A stretch of 6,046 nt of DNA. Source: an uncultured Anaerovibrio sp. (GTDB lineage Bacteria > Bacillota > Negativicutes > Selenomonadales > Selenomonadaceae). Under the pieces are notes generated by a model. The model saw only the letters and a program-made list of their open reading frames with translations. It ran no database searches and had not been told where the DNA came from. Within the stretch, counting starts at the first letter, position 1; every line of letters begins with the position of its first letter. Where the stretch lies: the NCBI GenBank assembly GCA_900768695.1, contig CAAGDY010000141.1, positions 1-6,046 of the forward strand. The letters run 5' to 3'. Shown in pieces: positions 5,862-6,046 of the stretch. The translations under genes were made by a program, and so were the position numbers.

Positions 5862-6046
5862 GATAAATTTTCAGAATTTTTCTGCAATTAATATTAATAT
5901 TAATATCTATACTAATATGTATCCAAGCAAAGAAAAATTTCAGTTTGTCGTAGTGCTTGAATGTTACTTCGTGCATATACGGAGAAAATAGTTTGTTAGT
6001 TCGTGAATTCTGTTCAGACATTAAAAATGGACAGGTTGCGGTAGTA
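5862..6046. other. AT-rich intergenic region upstream of the secretin unit
   Basis: This stretch is far richer in A and T than the genes. Together with the leader it makes about 450 bases without a supported gene. A minus-strand frame of 77 codons (5788-6021) crosses it, but that frame has no Shine-Dalgarno, a low-complexity Asn/Ile run, and the promoter inside it. A small palindrome, CAGAATTTTTCTG, lies at 5872-5884. I see no tRNA or other RNA gene. The gene to the right is out of view. Confidence 0.6.
5887..5906. repeat. TTAATA tandem repeat forming a perfect AT palindrome
   Basis: Three tandem hexamers of the ATTAAT/TTAATA type give an 18-base sequence at 5887-5904 that equals its own reverse complement. 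It lies about 60-80 bases upstream of the predicted transcription start at 5826. It could bend DNA, ease melting or bind an AT-preferring regulator; low-complexity drift is equally possible. Confidence 0.6.

Noticed and set aside
5788..6021. A 77-codon minus-strand frame in the AT-rich region
   Set aside because: It has no Shine-Dalgarno and a low-complexity Asn/Ile run, and the strong promoter of the downstream unit lies inside it.

Overview
The window reads almost entirely on the minus strand, so the genes below run from right to left. It has two functional blocks. The right half encodes an outer-membrane secretin and a PilP/GspC-like inner-membrane partner. The left half encodes the start of a tetrapyrrole (heme/siroheme/cobalamin) operon. 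The proteins look like those of low-GC Gram-positive relatives: a clostridial-style order of precorrin-2 dehydrogenase, hemA, hemC, and a DegU/NarL-type regulator. A secretin, however, requires an outer membrane. Together with the fairly high GC of the coding DNA, this points to a diderm Firmicute of the Negativicutes (a Selenomonas-like organism is my best guess). This is inference from gene content; no rRNA or other marker is present.

Right to left: 5862-6046 is AT-rich and apparently non-coding, with a TTAATA tandem array. A promoter with a perfect TATAAT box (5833-5861) would start an approximately 240-nt leader. The leader holds a 25-nt dyad at its 5' end, a series of degenerate 16-17-nt repeats, and a 9-bp hairpin whose loop is complementary to the Shine-Dalgarno sequence of the first gene. 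Then come the PilP/GspC-like protein (4863-5588) and, 39 nt later, the secretin (3534-4823), apparently one bicistronic unit. No pilM, pilN, pilO, ATPase or pilin genes lie beside them in the window.

A NarL/DegU-type response regulator (2788-3459) follows with its own extended -10 promoter and ends in a strong intrinsic terminator (2742-2773). No histidine kinase is adjacent.

The tetrapyrrole operon begins after that terminator. A SirC/CysG-N-like precorrin-2 dehydrogenase (1986-2663) overlaps hemA (743-2062) by 77 nt, and hemA overlaps hemC (1-750, cut by the window edge) by 8 nt, so translation is probably coupled along the operon. HemA makes glutamate-1-semialdehyde from glutamyl-tRNA. 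HemC later makes hydroxymethylbilane. The dehydrogenase takes the branch from precorrin-2 to sirohydrochlorin/siroheme. The dehydrogenase lacks the aspartate regarded as catalytic in CysG and Met8p, which is one of the more checkable oddities here.

I did not find a clearly new system. The most unusual pieces are the structured leader of the secretin unit, the long sirC/hemA overlap, and the substituted active-site residue.
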